Shown: positions 1 through 9,000 of the stretch, piece after piece
Layout of the letters: each line of letters starts with the position of its first letter
Numbering within the stretch: the stretch's first letter is position 1
Assembly (NCBI RefSeq): GCF_024539815.1
Contig: NZ_JAHHIU010000119.1
Coordinates: 1-43,740 of the forward strand
DNA: 43,740 nt
From: Streptomyces hayashii
GTDB lineage: Bacteria; Actinomycetota; Actinomycetes; Streptomycetales; Streptomycetaceae
Reading direction: 5' to 3'
The notes under the pieces: generated by a model
What the model was told of the DNA's origin: nothing
Database searches by the model: none
The model's input: the letters and a program-made list of their open reading frames with translations, nothing else
Made by a program: the position numbers and the translations under genes

Positions 1-8
1 CGGGGCAG

Positions 9-30
9 GGGCGGGGCATGGGCGGGGCAT
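9..30. repeat. 11-bp tandem repeat, two copies
   Basis: Two perfect copies of GGGCGGGGCAT lie head to tail in the short non-coding stretch downstream of the beta-galactosidase gene, preceded by a degenerate GGGGCAGG. No function can be assigned. The rest of bases 1-84 shows no gene and no convincing terminator. Confidence 0.6.
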
Positions 31-84
31 GGGCGAGGCCCACCGGCGCCGACCATGCCCCGTTTCCGTTGCTGAACGTGATTG

Positions 85-3000
85 CTACGACGTTGCCGTG
101 GGCCGCCTGGAGGCCTTCGTCGCCTGGGCGACGTCGGTCAACGGCCGCAGCCGGTAGGTGTACGCGTAGTCGCGGTCGGCGAACAGCTTGTACTCGTCGT
201 GGGTGTGAGCGCCCCAGCTGTTGTCACCGCCCACTCCCATCTGGCGGTGGTTCAGGCGCAGGACGACCTCCTTGCGCGGGGTGAGCTGGTAGTCGTGCCG
301 GGCCCCGACGGACAGGTCCTCGGGGGTGAAGTGCGAGGCGTTGACCTCCAGGAGCGGCTCGCCGCTGACGAGCAGGCCGGCGCCGTCGCCGTCGGTCAGG
401 GCGGCCCAGCGGACGTCGGTCCTGTTGCCGCTCTCCTGCGGACGCAGATAGGCGGTCCGCTGTCCGGTGACGGTGCCGGAGTAGAGGCCCACGTCGGTGG
501 CGTCGTTGCGGTCCCAGTGGTTCTCCTCGGGACCGCGGCCGTAGTAGTGCAGATGCTCCAGGCGGGCCGGCAGGAACAGCAGGGTGCCCACCTCCGGGAT
601 GTACGGCAGGTTCGGGGCGCCCGGGTGCAGCGTGTTGTCGACCCTGATCTCGCCGTTGCCGAAGACGGTGTAGGTGGTGGTGTACGAGGACGGCGTCGTC
701 GTGGGCAGGGTGCCGGCCACCTTGATCTCGACGGCCCGGTCGCGCAGCGCCCTTACGCTCACCCCGGTCACCTTGCGGTGCGCGCCGGCGTCGCGCCAGG
801 TCTGGTTGCGGGTGTGCTGGCCGTTGCCCCGGTCGTTGTCGGTGGGGGCGCGCCAGAAGTTCGGCGCGGGACCGGAGGTCAGGAGTGCGGCGCCGCCGGC
901 CCGGTAGGAGGTGATGACGCCGGTCCGCTTGTCGACGGTGACCGAGAAGTCCCGGCCCGTGACGGTGACCGACGTCTCGCCGTCCCGGTGACCGAGGGCC
1001 GGGACGGCGTCCAGCGGCACGGGGGCGACGGCGGGGGCGCCGGCGTCGACGGCCAGCTGCTGCCGGGCCACCTCATGGCCGGACCGCGCCCATTTCGTGC
1101 TCTCCCTGGTGGTGAACGACAGCTGCAGGAAGTACTCCGCACCCGGCGCGGGGTCGCGCGGCAGCGTGAACGGCACGGTGACGTCCTTGCTCGACAGCGG
1201 CGCGACGTCCAGCTGCGCGCGACTCAGCCGTCCGCGCTGCACCGTCCTGCCGTCGGCGACGAGCTCCCACCGTCCGTCGAAGTCGCGGACGTCGGTGAAG
1301 AGGTACTCGTTGGTGAGGGTGACAGCCGCGCCGGGGGTGAGCGCGCGGCCCGTGGCGGGCGCCGCCTGGATCGCCTGGTAGATCCGCTTCACCTCGGCGG
1401 ACTTGCCGGTCAGCCCGCGGTCGGCGGTGACGATACCGTCGCCGGAGAAGGCCCCGTCGTTGGGGTTGTCGCCCCAGTCGCCGCCGTAGGCGTAGAAGGT
1501 CCGCTCGCGGGGCCGCTTCTCGGTGAAGGCGACGGTGGCGGCGTCGAACCAGAACCGCACGCCGTCGTCGCCGGGAGCGCGTCCGGCGTCGGCCAGTTCG
1601 GCGGCGCTCAGCGCCCGGGCGTACACGCGCGCCCTACGGACGGCGCCGCTGAACTCCCGCGTCGGGTTGTCGACGTCGGTGGCCAGCGACAGGGGCGCGG
1701 TGTTCACGGCGGGGCGCACGGTGGTGGTCCGGGTGGCCCGGACGACGCCGTCGACATGGAGTGTCAAGGTGCCCGCCGTCGCGTCGAAGACGCCCGCCAC
1801 ATGGTGTTCCGCACCGGTCCACCCGTCGGGCAGGGCCCAGCCGGCGGTGACCCACTGGCCGCTGCCGTAGATGAAGAACTCCAGGGTCCTGTCGGTCTGC
1901 TTGAGGGCGTACTGGGTGTCGCCCTTGGCGAGGATGGGTTGGTGGTAACCGGTTACGCCCGGGGTGACCCAGGCCTCCAGGGTGAGGGAGCCGGTGAGGT
2001 CGAGACGCGCGTCCCGGGCGAAGACGGTGCCGCCGTGGACGCCCTTGTCACGGCTGAAGGCGCCGCTGGGGGCGACGATCTCACCGCGCAACGCGGCCGG
2101 TCCGGCCTCGGTGAACAGCTTGCGGGTGGGGGTGGGCCAGTCGAGGGCCTGGTCGACGAAGTCCCAGATCCAGCCGCCCTGGAGCACGTCGTGGCGGCGC
2201 ACCAGATCCCAGTACTTCTTGAAGTTGCCGCTGGAGTTCCCCATGGCGTGGGAGTACTCGATCATGACGTACGGCCGGGTGTCGCTCGTGTCCGCGGCCC
2301 GTGCCTCGACGCGGGCCGGACTGTCGTACATCTCGGAGCGGATGTCGCTGATCCCCGGGCGGTCGTCGCCCTCGTACTGGATGACACGAGTGGAGTCGTA
2401 GGAGCGGATCCAGTCGTGCATGGCGGTGAAGGTGCTGCCGCCGCCGGCCTCGTTGCCGAGGGACCAGATGACGACCGAGGCGTGGTTCTTGTCGCGGTGC
2501 ACCATGCTCTGGGCGCGCGCCACGCACGCCCTCGTCCACTCGGCGTGGTCGCCGGGGTACTCGCCCCGGATGCCGTGGGTCTCCAGGTTGGTCTCGTCCA
2601 CGAGGTACAGGCCGTACTCGTCGGCGAGTTCGAGCCAGTGGGGGTTGTTGGGGTAGTGCGAGGTGCGCACGGTATTGATGTTCAGCCGCTTGATGACGCC
2701 GATGTCCTCGACCAGGTCCGCGCGGGTGAGGGCCGAGCCGTGCTGGGGGTGCATCTCATGGCGGTTGGTCCCCCGCAGCGACACCGGCTTGCCGTTGATG
2801 CGCATCAGGCCGTCCTTGAGCGCGAACTCACGCAGACCGACCCGGTGGGAAAGGGTTTCGATCACTTTGCCGGACGGGTCGCGCAGCCGGAGCACGGCGG
2901 TGTAGAGCTCGGGGTGTTCGGCCGACCACAGACGTGGCGCGGGCACGGCCTTGGCGGCCCGGACGGTTCTCTCGTCGCCCGCGCCGAGTGCGACGGCCTG

Positions 3001-4014
3001 CTGCAGCGGCCGGGGCCAGACGGGGTGTCCGCGGTCGTCGTAGAGCTGGGTCTCGACGGAGTACCGGCCCGCCCCCTGCCCGCCGTAGTCCCGCACGCTC
3101 GCCGTGACCGCCAGCTCGGCGGCCCGGTAGTCCTGGCTGAGCGGGGTCTCCAGCCGGAAGTCGCGCACATGCACGGCCGGCGTGGAGTACAGGTAGACCG
3201 AGCGGAAGATGCCGCTCAGCCGGATCATGTCCTGGTCCTCCAGCCAGTCGCCGTCGGAGTAGCGGTAGACCTCCACGGCGACCTGGTTGACGCCCGGCTT
3301 GAGGTGCTCGGTGATGTCGTACTCGGCGGGGTCGTAGGAATCCTCGTGGTAACCGACCAGCTCGCCGTTGATCCACACGTAGTGGGCCGACTTCACCCCT
3401 TCGAAGTGCAGGAACGTCCGGCGCCCCGTCCACCCGCGCGGGACCGTGAAGGTGCGGCGGTACTGGCCCACGGGGTTGTAGCGGGTGGGTGCGGCCGGCG
3501 GCTGCGCCTCCTCGCCGAGGCCGTTGGGGCCCCACCACGGGTAGGTGATGTTGATGTAGATCGGACGGTCGTAACCGTGCAGCTGCCAGGCGGACGGGAC
3601 CGGGATCGTGTCCCAGCCGCTGTCGTCGAGGTCGGTGCGGTGGAAGTCGACGTCACGGTCGCCGGGGCGGTCGGCGTAGGCGAACCTCCAGGCGCCGTCG
3701 AGGCTGAGCCGGTACGGGGAGCGGGTGCGGTCGGCGGCCAGCGCCTGGTCGAGGTCCGCGTACGGCATGAGCGTGGTGTGCGGGTCCTCGGCGCCGAGGC
3801 GGAAGACGTCGACACGGCCGTTCCACTCGGGGGCGGCGTCGGCCGCGACGGCGCGGTGGGAGGCGGAGGGCGCGGACAGGGCGAGCGCGCCGAGGACGGC
3901 GGCCGACCCTTCGAGCAGACGGCGGCGGCTGACCGCCGGCCGTGGGGTGCGGTGCGGCTCCGCCCACCGGGGGCGGTCCGGTCGGTCCATGGACGACTCG
4001 TGCGGGTGGGTCAT
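85..4014 (-). CDS. Tat-exported GH2 beta-galactosidase with inserted LamG-like domain
   Basis: A LacZ-type glycoside hydrolase family 2 enzyme of 1309 residues, expected to hydrolyse beta-galactosides outside the cell. The N-terminus has a twin-arginine signal (SRRRLLEG, then a hydrophobic stretch ending near SHRAVAADA). The GH2 sugar-binding, sandwich and TIM-barrel regions follow. The acid/base Glu is E522 in SLGNEAGGG and the nucleophile is E586 in MIEYSHAMGN. A concanavalin/LamG-like domain (about residues 650-815, SLTLEAWVTPG) interrupts the barrel before the GDWGDNPND segment. A large LacZ C-terminal domain follows (YYGRGPEENHWDRN). I chose ATG at 4014 because AGGAAGG lies 8 nt upstream; the TTG at 4032 has no good ribosome site. 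The family and export are clear; the natural substrate is inferred. Confidence 0.93.
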   Translation of the reverse strand: MTHPHESSMDRPDRPRWAEPHRTPRPAVSRRRLLEGSAAVLGALALSAPSASHRAVAADAAPEWNGRVDVFRLGAEDPHTTLMPYADLDQALAADRTRSPYRLSLDGAWRFAYADRPGDRDVDFHRTDLDDSGWDTIPVPSAWQLHGYDRPIYINITYPWWGPNGLGEEAQPPAAPTRYNPVGQYRRTFTVPRGWTGRRTFLHFEGVKSAHYVWINGELVGYHEDSYDPAEYDITEHLKPGVNQVAVEVYRYSDGDWLEDQDMIRLSGIFRSVYLYSTPAVHVRDFRLETPLSQDYRAAELAVTASVRDYGGQGAGRYSVETQLYDDRGHPVWPRPLQQAVALGAGDERTVRAAKAVPAPRLWSAEHPELYTAVLRLRDPSGKVIETLSHRVGLREFALKDGLMRINGKPVSLRGTNRHEMHPQHGSALTRADLVEDIGVIKRLNINTVRTSHYPNNPHWLELADEYGLYLVDETNLETHGIRGEYPGDHAEWTRACVARAQSMVHRDKNHASVVIWSLGNEAGGGSTFTAMHDWIRSYDSTRVIQYEGDDRPGISDIRSEMYDSPARVEARAADTSDTRPYVMIEYSHAMGNSSGNFKKYWDLVRRHDVLQGGWIWDFVDQALDWPTPTRKLFTEAGPAALRGEIVAPSGAFSRDKGVHGGTVFARDARLDLTGSLTLEAWVTPGVTGYHQPILAKGDTQYALKQTDRTLEFFIYGSGQWVTAGWALPDGWTGAEHHVAGVFDATAGTLTLHVDGVVRATRTTTVRPAVNTAPLSLATDVDNPTREFSGAVRRARVYARALSAAELADAGRAPGDDGVRFWFDAATVAFTEKRPRERTFYAYGGDWGDNPNDGAFSGDGIVTADRGLTGKSAEVKRIYQAIQAAPATGRALTPGAAVTLTNEYLFTDVRDFDGRWELVADGRTVQRGRLSRAQLDVAPLSSKDVTVPFTLPRDPAPGAEYFLQLSFTTRESTKWARSGHEVARQQLAVDAGAPAVAPVPLDAVPALGHRDGETSVTVTGRDFSVTVDKRTGVITSYRAGGAALLTSGPAPNFWRAPTDNDRGNGQHTRNQTWRDAGAHRKVTGVSVRALRDRAVEIKVAGTLPTTTPSSYTTTYTVFGNGEIRVDNTLHPGAPNLPYIPEVGTLLFLPARLEHLHYYGRGPEENHWDRNDATDVGLYSGTVTGQRTAYLRPQESGNRTDVRWAALTDGDGAGLLVSGEPLLEVNASHFTPEDLSVGARHDYQLTPRKEVVLRLNHRQMGVGGDNSWGAHTHDEYKLFADRDYAYTYRLRPLTDVAQATKASRRPTATS

Positions 4015-4038
4015 GACCACGACCTTCCTCAAGGCGAA

Positions 4039-4056
4039 CCGTGCGGCTCCGCACGG
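4039..4056. promoter_or_regulatory. 18-bp perfect palindrome upstream of beta-galactosidase
   Basis: CCGTGCGG and CCGCACGG flank a 2-bp centre (CT), about 25 bases upstream of the chosen ATG. The position fits an operator for a sugar-responsive repressor, or a small leader hairpin. No regulator gene is adjacent. The AT-richer stretch at 4080-4160 probably holds the promoter, but I could not pick convincing -35/-10 boxes. Confidence 0.35.
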
Positions 4057-4193
4057 ACGGAGGGTGCGTCAGATCTTGTCCACTCCTGTTGGATAAACGA
4101 ACATAGACGCGCCGCGATGGCCGAATATCAACTCTCTTCGGCGCAACGCCACTTGGTGCACTCGAATATCCCGGTTACTTTTGGTGACTCCCG

Positions 4194-7100
4194 TCAATAC
4201 ACGTCACGCACGTACCGCTTGTCCGAGGCGAGTTGCTTCACATAAGCCGCCGCCTCCGCCTCGCCCAGGCCGCCGTGGACGACCGCGACGTCCCGCAGGG
4301 CCCGGTCCACGTCCTTCGCCATCCGGGAGGCGTCGCCGCAGACGTAGAAGTGGGCGCCGTCCTGGAGCCACGACCACAGATGGGAGCCGTGCTCGCGGAT
4401 CCGGTCCTGGACGTAGACCTTGGCCCGCTGATCACGGGAGAAAGCGGTGTCGAGACGGGTGAGGGCGCCCTCCGCGAGCAGGGCGGACAGCTCCTCCTCG
4501 TAGTAGAAGTCCGTCGCCCGGCGCTGCTCGCCGAAGAACAGCCAGTTGGGCCCCCGGTGCCCGCGCTCCCGGCGCTCCTGAAGGAACCCGACGAAGGGCG
4601 CGACGCCGGTGCCCGGCCCCACCATCACCATCGGGGTCGCGGGATCGGCGGGCGGCCGGAAGTGCGGAGAGCGCTGCACATGGACGGGGACCTCGGCGCC
4701 GGGCCCGGCGTCGGCGAGGAAGGGCGAGCAGACGCCCTGCCGGGGGCGGCCGGCCAGGTTCTCGTACCGCACGACGGAGACGGTGAGCGAGACGAGGTGC
4801 GGGTCGGTGAGCGGACTGGACGATATGGAGTACAGCCGCGGTTGCAGCCGGCCCAGCTGCTCGGCCCAGTCCTGGGCGTCCGCGCGGACGCCGAACTCGG
4901 CCGCCACGTCGACGGCTTGACGGCCCCACGACCACTTCGCCAGCTCGTCCTTGTTGTCGGGGCGCAGCAGCTTGCGCAGTTCGCGCGGGTCGCGGGTGCG
5001 ATCGGCGGTGAAACGGAGCAGGGCCGGGGTGATGCGGGTGATGTCGAGATGGCGCAGCAGCGCCTCGCCGAGCGGGGCCTCGCCGACGCCGTTCAGCCGC
5101 ACCCGCGCGTGCGCGTCGAGCCCGGTCACGGCCAGCCACTCCGCCACCAGGTCGGGCGAGTTGAGGGGGCGCACCCCGAGCGCGTCCCCGGCCTCGTAGA
5201 CCAGCGGGGTCTCGCTGTCGCGGGTGTCGAAGGTGAAGCGCCGGACCTCCTTCCCGGAGCCCGGACGGCTCAGCAGACGATTGCCGGTCAGGCGGGCGGT
5301 GACGGGGGCGGGGCGCCTGGAGCGGGGCGGGGCCGCGAGCGGAGGGACGGCAGCGGGCCGCGCGGCGACGGTCGGGGCCGCCGTGATCGCGGTCGCCGCG
5401 ATCGGGGTCGCGGCAACAATGTCGGGAACTGCTTTCGTTGCCGCGATCGGGGCTGTGGCAACGGCGTCGGGAACCGCTTTCGCAACGGAGGCCGACTGCG
5501 TGATGGAGGGCCCGACAGGGACCGCGGGCTGCAACTCCGTGGCCTCCTTCAGCGCGGTGAGCACCTGGTCCAGCCAGGCTTCCGCCTCCGTCTCGTAGTC
5601 CGGTTCGCAGTCGGTGCGCGGGGCCAGCCGGAGCGCGCCGAGCTCGTCCATACGGCGGTCCAGTCGCCGGCCGTGCCCACAGAAGTCGTCGTACGAGGAG
5701 TCGCCGAAGGCGAGGACGGCGTAGCGGCGGCCCTCCAGCCGGCCGGTGCCGAGTGCGGCCAGCCCGTCCCAGAAGCCGGCGCCGTTGTCGGGTGCGTCGC
5801 CGTCGCCGAAGGTGCTGGTGATCAGCAGCAGGTCGGCGTCGGAGGGCAGGGCGGCGGGGTCGGCCTCGTCCATGGCGACCAAGGAGGCCGCGTGTCCGCC
5901 CTCGGTGATGCGTGCTGCGGTGGCGGCGGCGAAGTCCTCCGCGGTGCCGGTCTGCGAGGCCCACAGGATCACGACCTGCCGCGCCGGGGCGGGCGGGGGC
6001 GCCGTGGCGGTGCGGGAGTACATGCCGGCCAGGGCGCCGTTGACCCAGACGGCGTGTTCGGGGCTGAACGGCGCGTCCGGCGGCAGGACCGGCACCCCCG
6101 GCGCACCGGCCGGGATGCCCGCGAGGAAGCCCACCAGATACCGCCGTTCCAGCTCGGTCAGGACCGGCGGCGGGGCGGGTTCCAGGCCGAAGACGGCGGC
6201 CGTCGAGGGCTGGACCGCCGACGGGGCGAGCGCCCCGCCGGCGAGGTGGGCCGGGACCCCGCCGGGGACGGCCCCCGTGGGGGCGGCGGAGCCGAGGACA
6301 GTGGCCGTGACGGCGTTGGCGCCGTGGGCAGTGGTGGTGGCCCGTGCCATGGCGGGGGCCACGGCTGGGGCGAGGGTCCTTGCGCCGACGGGGAGGGCCG
6401 ACGTCGTGGCGGCCGGCGCCTCGGCCGACGGCAACTGCACGGAAACCGGTGTCGACACCTTCGTCAAGGACACCGCGCACACCTTGAGTTCGGGCTGGAA
6501 GGACAGCGGGTCGACGGCGTCGCTGGTGACCGCGTTCACGCTGAGGTACTCGCCGAACAGGTCGTTCCAGTGGAACGGCGCGAAACAGGACCCGGGCAGC
6601 ACCCGGTCGGTCACGACGGCGGGCAGCACGGCCCGCCCGCGCCGCGAGGCGACCTCGACGGAGTCGCCGTCGGCGAGGCCCAGCGCGGCCGCGTCCTCGG
6701 GGTGCACCTCGACGAACGGGCCGGGGTCGAGCTTGTTCAGCTTGGCCACCCGGGCGGTCTTGGTCAGGGTGTGCCACTGGTGCTGCAGACGGCCGGTGTT
6801 CAGGACGAACGGATAGTCGTCGTCGGGCATCTCGGCCGGCGGGACGTGGGGGCGCGGGTGGAAGACGGCGCGGCCGGAGGGCGTGGGGAAGGTGAGCGAG
6901 CCGTCGTCGTTCACGTACCGGATCGGGTTGCGGTCGGGGCCGTCGGCGGTGGCGGCCGGCCACTGCACGGGGGCGGCGCGCAGCCGGTCGTAGGTGACTC
7001 CGCGCAGGTCGTAACCGGTTCCCGGGTTGTGGGCCTGCTTGATCTCCTCGAAGATCTGCTCTGCGCTGTCGTAGGAGAAGCCGCTTTCGTAACCCATGGC

Positions 7101-8612
7101 GCAGGCGACGGCCGCGATGAGCCGCCAGTCGGCCATGGCCTCCCCTGGAGCGTCGGCTGCGGGGCGGGCGAGGGTGAGGTTGCGCTCGCTGTTGACCAGG
7201 ACGCCCTCGGTCTCGGTCCACAGGGCGCCGGGCAGGACGACGTCGGCGTAGGCGTTGGTCTCGGTGTCGGCGAAGACGTCCTGGGTGACGACGAACTCGG
7301 CGGCTTCCAGTCCCTCGATGACCGTTCTGCGGTTGGCGACGGAGGCGACCGGGTTGGTGCAGATGATCCAGCAGGCCCTGATGTCTTTGTCGGCCAGCTT
7401 GCGGAACATCTCCACGGTGCCCTTGCCGACGCCGTCCGCCCTGATCGTGCCGGGTTCGATCCCCCACATCCGCTCGACGAAGGCGCGGTCTTCGTCCACG
7501 AGGACGGAGCGCTGGCCGGGCAGTCCCGGCCCCATGTAACCCATTTCCCGGCCGCCCATGGCGTTGGGCTGGCCGGTGAGGGAGAACGGCCCGCTGCCCG
7601 GGCGGCAGATCGCGCCCGTGGCGAGGTGCAGGTTGACGAGCGCGTTGGTGTTCCAGGTGCCGTGCGTGGACTGGTTGAGGCCCATGGTCCAGCAACTGGT
7701 CCACTCTCCCGCCTCGCCGATCAGCCGGGCGGCCTCGCGCAGGTCTGCCTCCGGGATGCCGGTGAGCTCCGCGACGGCGGCGGGCGGGTAGTCCGCGAGG
7801 AACTCCGGCATCGCCTCCCAGCCCTCGGTGTACGCGGCGACGAAGTCGGGGTCGGTGTGGCCGTTCTCGTGCAGAAGGTGCAGCAGGCCGTTGAGCAGGG
7901 CGAGGTCGGTACCCGGCCTGACCTGGAGGAACAGGTCCGCCTTGGCGGCGGTGGCGGTGCGGCGGGGGTCGACGACGATCAGTTTCGCACCCGCTTTCAC
8001 CCGGTCCATCATCCGCAGGAAGAGGATGGGGTGGCAGTCGGCCATGTTGGAGCCGATGACGAGGAAGACGTCCGCCCGGTCGAGGTCGTCGTAGGAGCCG
8101 GGCGGGCCGTCGGCGCCCAGAGACAGCTTGTAACCGGTTCCCGCGCTTGCCATGCAGAGCCGGGAGTTCGACTCGATCTGGTTGGTGCGGAGGTAACCCT
8201 TTGCGAGCTTGTTCGCCAGGTACTGCGCTTCCAGGCTCATCTGGCCGGACACATAGAGGGCGACCGCGTCGGGGCCGTGCTCGTCGACGATCTTCCGCAG
8301 CCGTCGTGCCGTCTCGGCGACGGCCGTCTCCACCGGGGCGGGCACCGGCTCCTCGCCGCGGTCCGAGCGGACCAGGGCGGTGCTCAGACGGCCGGGTGCG
8401 GCGAGCATGTCGGCGGTGGTCGCGCCCTTGGTGCACAGCCGGCCGGAGTTCGCCGGATGCCGCTTGTCGCCGGACGCCTTCAGCACCGTACGGCGGCCGT
8501 CGGGTCCGAAGCCGATGTCGAGGACCATGCCGCAGCCGACACCGCAGTACGAGCAGACCGTGCGCACCTTCGTCTCGGTCGCGCAGTCGGTCCGCGGGTC
8601 CGGCGCGGCCAC
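4194..8612 (-). CDS. Fused assimilatory nitrate reductase / NADPH flavoprotein reductase
   Basis: A 1472-residue fusion. The N-terminal ~710 residues are a NarB/NasC-type molybdopterin oxidoreductase: C20, C23, C27 and C60 bind the [4Fe-4S] cluster (CSYCGVGCG...GRLCTKG), and the Cys of NSRLCMASA is the expected Mo ligand. An Ala/Pro linker follows (about 715-815). Next come a CysJ-like segment, a flavodoxin domain from ~875 (WASQTGTAEDF), a second repetitive linker (~1005-1105), an FAD domain (RLYSISSSP) and an NADPH domain (GPGTGVAPF) to the C-terminus. NADPH electrons should pass through FAD and FMN to the iron-sulfur cluster and Mo in one cytoplasmic chain, reducing nitrate to nitrite. GTG at 8612 follows AAAGGGG; further upstream codons lack recognisable protein. 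No nitrite reductase gene is adjacent. The activity is inferred from family resemblance. Confidence 0.93.
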   Translation of the reverse strand: MAAPDPRTDCATETKVRTVCSYCGVGCGMVLDIGFGPDGRRTVLKASGDKRHPANSGRLCTKGATTADMLAAPGRLSTALVRSDRGEEPVPAPVETAVAETARRLRKIVDEHGPDAVALYVSGQMSLEAQYLANKLAKGYLRTNQIESNSRLCMASAGTGYKLSLGADGPPGSYDDLDRADVFLVIGSNMADCHPILFLRMMDRVKAGAKLIVVDPRRTATAAKADLFLQVRPGTDLALLNGLLHLLHENGHTDPDFVAAYTEGWEAMPEFLADYPPAAVAELTGIPEADLREAARLIGEAGEWTSCWTMGLNQSTHGTWNTNALVNLHLATGAICRPGSGPFSLTGQPNAMGGREMGYMGPGLPGQRSVLVDEDRAFVERMWGIEPGTIRADGVGKGTVEMFRKLADKDIRACWIICTNPVASVANRRTVIEGLEAAEFVVTQDVFADTETNAYADVVLPGALWTETEGVLVNSERNLTLARPAADAPGEAMADWRLIAAVACAMGYESGFSYDSAEQIFEEIKQAHNPGTGYDLRGVTYDRLRAAPVQWPAATADGPDRNPIRYVNDDGSLTFPTPSGRAVFHPRPHVPPAEMPDDDYPFVLNTGRLQHQWHTLTKTARVAKLNKLDPGPFVEVHPEDAAALGLADGDSVEVASRRGRAVLPAVVTDRVLPGSCFAPFHWNDLFGEYLSVNAVTSDAVDPLSFQPELKVCAVSLTKVSTPVSVQLPSAEAPAATTSALPVGARTLAPAVAPAMARATTTAHGANAVTATVLGSAAPTGAVPGGVPAHLAGGALAPSAVQPSTAAVFGLEPAPPPVLTELERRYLVGFLAGIPAGAPGVPVLPPDAPFSPEHAVWVNGALAGMYSRTATAPPPAPARQVVILWASQTGTAEDFAAATAARITEGGHAASLVAMDEADPAALPSDADLLLITSTFGDGDAPDNGAGFWDGLAALGTGRLEGRRYAVLAFGDSSYDDFCGHGRRLDRRMDELGALRLAPRTDCEPDYETEAEAWLDQVLTALKEATELQPAVPVGPSITQSASVAKAVPDAVATAPIAATKAVPDIVAATPIAATAITAAPTVAARPAAVPPLAAPPRSRRPAPVTARLTGNRLLSRPGSGKEVRRFTFDTRDSETPLVYEAGDALGVRPLNSPDLVAEWLAVTGLDAHARVRLNGVGEAPLGEALLRHLDITRITPALLRFTADRTRDPRELRKLLRPDNKDELAKWSWGRQAVDVAAEFGVRADAQDWAEQLGRLQPRLYSISSSPLTDPHLVSLTVSVVRYENLAGRPRQGVCSPFLADAGPGAEVPVHVQRSPHFRPPADPATPMVMVGPGTGVAPFVGFLQERRERGHRGPNWLFFGEQRRATDFYYEEELSALLAEGALTRLDTAFSRDQRAKVYVQDRIREHGSHLWSWLQDGAHFYVCGDASRMAKDVDRALRDVAVVHGGLGEAEAAAYVKQLASDKRYVRDVY
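5395..5484. repeat. 45-bp in-frame tandem repeat in the nitrate reductase linker
   Basis: Two diverged copies of a 45-bp unit (each begins GCCGCGATCGGGG) encode 15-residue repeats around KAVPD...APIAAT, in the linker between flavodoxin and FAD domains. The length is a multiple of three, so copy-number change would lengthen the linker without a frameshift. Confidence 0.8.
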
Positions 8613-9000
8613 GGGCGCCCCTTTCTGTCTGACGATCAGCCTGGTGAGAGCCTCTTCTGCAAGCCTCTGCGACCGTACGAACCGTGCATTACACAGGTGT
8701 CTCCCGGACCGACGGCCAGGGGTTAAGCCCGGCGCACAGCGAGCGGCGACCGGATGTGAGCGACGGAGCCGCCCCTCCTCGTGGGGCCGCCCGCTGTCCG
8801 GGCCGAGCACCGCCCGGACAGCGGGCGAGGGCGTGCCGCGGAGGGGGCGGGGAGACCCTTTGCCGAGACCTGATGGCATGGTCGCGTCAAATCTGTCACG
8901 CTTCCGGCAGCCGCCGCGCGCACCGCCCTCCGGCACACCCACACCGTGAGGGACAGCAACCGAGCAGGCCGGAAACCCGGCCGCCGCAAAGGAGCCCTGT
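8613..9000. promoter_or_regulatory. Divergent promoter region, nitrate reductase / M1 peptidase
   Basis: A 388-base non-coding stretch between oppositely directed genes, which must hold promoters for both. It contains a 16-bp perfect hairpin (separate entry) and a weaker GCCCC/GGGGC hairpin just left of it. GGAG lies 7 nt before the GTG at 9001. I looked for a GTnAC-n6-GAAAC GlnR box near the nitrate reductase start and did not find a convincing one. Confidence 0.5.
8788..8827. other. 16-bp perfect inverted repeat between divergent genes
   Basis: Arms at 8788-8803 and 8812-8827 (CGCCCGCTGTCCGGGC and its exact complement) flank an 8-nt loop. There is no T-run on either side. It lies roughly midway, about 175 bases from each start codon, so it is a leader attenuator, a barrier between divergent transcripts, or a protein site rather than an ordinary 3' terminator. 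Confidence 0.75.

Noticed and set aside
82..4245. Very long open frame on plus, antisense to beta-galactosidase
   Set aside because: GC-rich shadow of the real gene: low-complexity Val/Gly/Arg composition, no domain, no ribosome site.
8640..8720. GlnR box before the nitrate reductase gene
   Set aside because: Expected for nitrogen genes, but only partial GTAAT/TTCGTAC-like matches occur at wrong spacing.
4233..8726. 1497-codon plus-strand open frame opposite the nitrate reductase
   Set aside because: Same cause; the opposite strand encodes an unmistakable multi-domain enzyme.
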